Shown in pieces: positions 7,087 through 8,402 of a DNA stretch of 8,402 bases. Origin of the DNA: Verrucomicrobiota bacterium (lineage in GTDB: Bacteria > Verrucomicrobiota > Verrucomicrobiia > Opitutales > UBA2995). The notes under the pieces were generated by a model. The model searched no databases. It had not been told where the DNA came from and saw only the letters and a program-made list of their open reading frames with translations. The position numbers and the translations under genes were made by a program. Numbering within the stretch: the stretch's first letter is position 1; each line of letters begins with the position of its first letter. The stretch lies in the NCBI GenBank assembly GCA_027297085.1, contig JAPUIL010000310.1:1-8402 (forward strand), in the 5' to 3' direction.

Positions 7087-7100
7087 AGGTTATATAACCT
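7087..7100. promoter_or_regulatory. Perfect 14-bp palindrome, operator candidate
   Basis: AGGTTATATAACCT equals its own reverse complement over all 14 bases and sits roughly midway between the two divergent genes. Such a site suits a dimeric repressor or activator serving either side. No regulator gene lies in the window, and the site could be chance in AT-rich DNA. Confidence 0.4.
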
Positions 7101-7152
7101 CACACCCCCCTTTGCTTACAAAAAATCTACAGGAAAAGGTGGCAATTATTGT

Positions 7153-7181
7153 TTGGCTGATTAATTACACCCGACTGCAAT
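7153..7181 (+). promoter_or_regulatory. Weak sigma-70-like promoter candidate for the DUF481-type gene
   Basis: TTGGCT (7153-7158) and TGCAAT (7176-7181) match the -35 and -10 consensus at four of six positions each, with a 17-nt spacer. Transcription would start near 7188, about 42 nt before the ATG at 7230. Matches this loose are common in AT-rich DNA. Confidence 0.25.
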
Positions 7182-7229
7182 TTTTAACTAGGCAAATGAA
7201 AACGCTTAGTACAAATACTTACGCCCAAT

Positions 7230-8285
7230 ATGTACCTTAGACCTGCCTCCCTGCTTTTAACCTTGCTGGTAAGTTCAGTATCCTTGTCCGGCATAGAGCT
7301 TTTTCTCAAAAACGGTGACCGGCTTCAAGGTGAACTGATTTGGGAATCGGACGACCACCTGACTATCCGCCATGCTATCCTTGGAGAAATTGAAATCGCC
7401 AAAAGCGCTCTAGCCGAAATGCCCAGTCTCGAAGAAATTGCACAGGGCGCTGAGAAAGCATCTGCAGCCGGCAAGAAAAGTTCGTCAAAGTCTGGAGCCA
7501 GAACCAAAACTCCGGATTTAGAACAGTCAACAGATGAACAACCGGAAGTGGCTGCCATGGGGGGATTCACGGTAACAAAGATTCCCAAGTACATTTGGAA
7601 CTCTCCCAAAGAGTTAATGGAGGCACTGGAACGAATGAATACCAAAGTAGGATTTTCCTTCGCGGACAAAGCTAGCAAACGTGACCAGAGAGACCTTCGA
7701 TTATTTTATAATAGCCGATGGAAAAACGGTAAAAGCGAATATCGATTCAATACGGATTATCGCTTTAGTGAGACCGACGGCGAAACCGATGAAAACCGCT
7801 ACACGGGCAATTTCCGTTTCCGGCGACAGCAAATGCGGAATCTGTTTATTCAAACCAGTACTTTTTACCGCAAAGATCCGATACGTGAAATCAACCATTG
7901 GATCGAACAAGGATTCGGGGGTGGTTGGAATAATAAGGTGTCCCCATCCTTTGAATACTCTTTTGGCCTGGAGGGCAGTCTCAAATGGGAAGATCTCAGC
8001 GAGGACAACAAAGCCATCGGCGGGTATAATTTCCTAACGACCCTCTTCCAGGATTCGGTGTATCAAATAGGCAAGAGCTATCAGGTCATCCAGGAAGTCG
8101 AAACCTACATTAATCCGAACAATTCAGAAAACTGGGGTTACCGTTTCGATGTTATGCTGGACGGTAAGATCACCAACAACTTCAGCTTGAGGCTGGAATA
8201 TGAATACAGTTTCGACAACCTGGTACCTAAAAAAGTCCCCCAGCTCGAGACCCTATTCAGCAGTTCCTTGCTGTATACTTTTTAA
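7230..8285 (+). CDS. DUF481/YdiY-type outer-membrane beta-barrel protein with N-terminal SH3-like module
   Basis: This is a complete 351-residue protein. Residues 1-20 form a signal peptide. Residues 24-64 (FLKNGDRLQGEL... IRHAILGEIEIAKSAL) resemble the short SH3-like repeat found in many PVC and proteobacterial envelope proteins, where a 'K-NGD-ltG' start leads into an 'a-lG-i-i' strand pair. A Lys/Ser/Ala-rich linker covers about 65-113. From about 120 to the end there are alternating aromatic and polar residues typical of amphipathic strands, such as YRFNTDYRFSE and FSLRLEYEYSFDN. The chain ends in LLYTF, a terminal phenylalanine signal for insertion by the BAM machinery. DUF481 proteins include E. 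coli YdiY (acid- or salt-induced); the function is poorly defined, so I call only the outer-membrane barrel. No Shine-Dalgarno precedes the ATG. It is transcribed away from the lipoprotein and converges on rsfS with a 17-bp gap. Confidence 0.85.
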   Translation: MYLRPASLLLTLLVSSVSLSGIELFLKNGDRLQGELIWESDDHLTIRHAILGEIEIAKSALAEMPSLEEIAQGAEKASAAGKKSSSKSGARTKTPDLEQSTDEQPEVAAMGGFTVTKIPKYIWNSPKELMEALERMNTKVGFSFADKASKRDQRDLRLFYNSRWKNGKSEYRFNTDYRFSETDGETDENRYTGNFRFRRQQMRNLFIQTSTFYRKDPIREINHWIEQGFGGGWNNKVSPSFEYSFGLEGSLKWEDLSEDNKAIGGYNFLTTLFQDSVYQIGKSYQVIQEVETYINPNNSENWGYRFDVMLDGKITNNFSLRLEYEYSFDNLVPKKVPQLETLFSSSLLYTF

Positions 8286-8302
8286 CAGATATCAACGGCC
8301 CA

Positions 8303-8402
8303 TCAACCCTTGGCTTCGACCGCCAGTAATTGCTCAAGGTCGATCGATTGTGCGTCTTTCCACAATTCATCCAATTTGTAGAATTCGCGCTGTTCACGCA
8401 CA
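8303..8402 (-). CDS. rsfS: Probable ribosome silencing factor RsfS, C-terminal fragment (5' part outside window)
   Basis: The minus strand from the right edge gives 32 residues and a TGA at 8305-8303. They contain REQREFYKLDELWKDA, matching the usual RsfS/Iojap ending, in which 'R-(F/L)Y-LE-LW-DA' follows the conserved 'HVF' or 'HIM' segment (for example RELYELEKLW in E. coli). RsfS binds ribosomal protein L14 and blocks subunit joining in starvation. About 16 extra residues after the LWKDA motif form a short tail. With only the C-terminus visible the call depends on that one motif, but the motif and its closeness to the end fit well. Confidence 0.7.
   Translation of the reverse strand, partial: VREQREFYKLDELWKDAQSIDLEQLLAVEAKG

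Larger units (their letters stand above)
6956..7229. other. Divergent intergenic region between the lipoprotein and the DUF481-type gene
   Basis: About 270 bp separates the two divergent starts. It is AT-rich toward the right and contains a perfect 14-bp palindrome (7087-7100) and a weak promoter candidate reading right (7153-7181). I see no tRNA, small RNA or terminator here. A 71-codon open frame at 7025-7240 is not convincing as a gene. Confidence 0.7.

Noticed and set aside
7074..7098. TTGACC followed by TATAAC on the plus strand as a promoter for the DUF481-type gene
   Set aside because: The spacing is only 13 nt, too short for sigma-70, and the TATAAC belongs to the 14-bp palindrome.
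7025..7240. A 71-codon plus-strand open frame overlapping the DUF481-type start by 11 nt
   Set aside because: It has no ribosome-binding site, no recognisable domain, and covers the palindrome and promoter candidate. It could be a small gene only if conserved in relatives.
1..8402. CRISPR array, tRNA or rRNA genes, phage genes or a defence system
   Set aside because: No regularly spaced repeats, tRNA-like cloverleaf, rRNA sequence, integrase or nuclease gene was found on either strand.

Overview
This 8.4 kb window looks like chromosomal DNA of a Gram-negative bacterium, most likely of the PVC group and probably Verrucomicrobiota. The evidence is indirect: a secreted iduronate-2-sulfatase-like enzyme, System II cytochrome c assembly proteins in a split ResB/CcsA form with a long soluble N-terminal part on CcsA, an outer-membrane DUF481-type barrel preceded by an SH3-like 'LKNGD' module, a lipoprotein, and mostly weak Shine-Dalgarno sites. 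No marker gene settles the phylum.

Layout. Six genes run leftwards on the minus strand: an unrecognised lipoprotein (6955-6362), a 221-bp repeat-bounded intergenic element (6141-6361), resB-like (6124-4976), ccsA-like (4979-3108, sharing ATGA with resB), a sulfatase (3026-1611), a RidA-family protein (1598-1137, 12 nt after the sulfatase) and a U32-family protein (from 1056, running off the left edge). Divergent from the lipoprotein, across about 270 bp, a DUF481-type outer-membrane protein reads rightwards (7230-8285). It converges, 17 bp apart, on the C-terminal end of what looks like the ribosome silencing factor RsfS (8303 to the right edge, minus strand).

How the genes work together. 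ResB and CcsA form the System II haem-export and cytochrome c synthetase complex in the inner membrane, so the cell makes periplasmic c-type cytochromes. The lipoprotein next to them has no known function and is only a candidate accessory factor. The sulfatase is exported and would desulfate sulfated glycans or a related sulfate ester. RidA (enamine/imine clearance) and the U32 protein (Fe-S, RNA-hydroxylation or protease-like family) are housekeeping functions that may simply share the transcript.

The most unusual part is the gap between the lipoprotein and resB. It is filled almost exactly by a 221-bp segment with perfect 14-bp terminal inverted repeats and flanking CTAA direct repeats, as expected of a small non-autonomous transposable element (MITE-like). 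Inside it, pointing at resB-ccsA, is a sigma-54-type -24/-12 sequence followed by a GC-rich leader with competing stems. If real, a mobile element has placed the cytochrome c assembly operon under a new promoter and leader. A second regulatory candidate is a perfect 14-bp palindrome at 7087-7100 in the divergent intergenic region.
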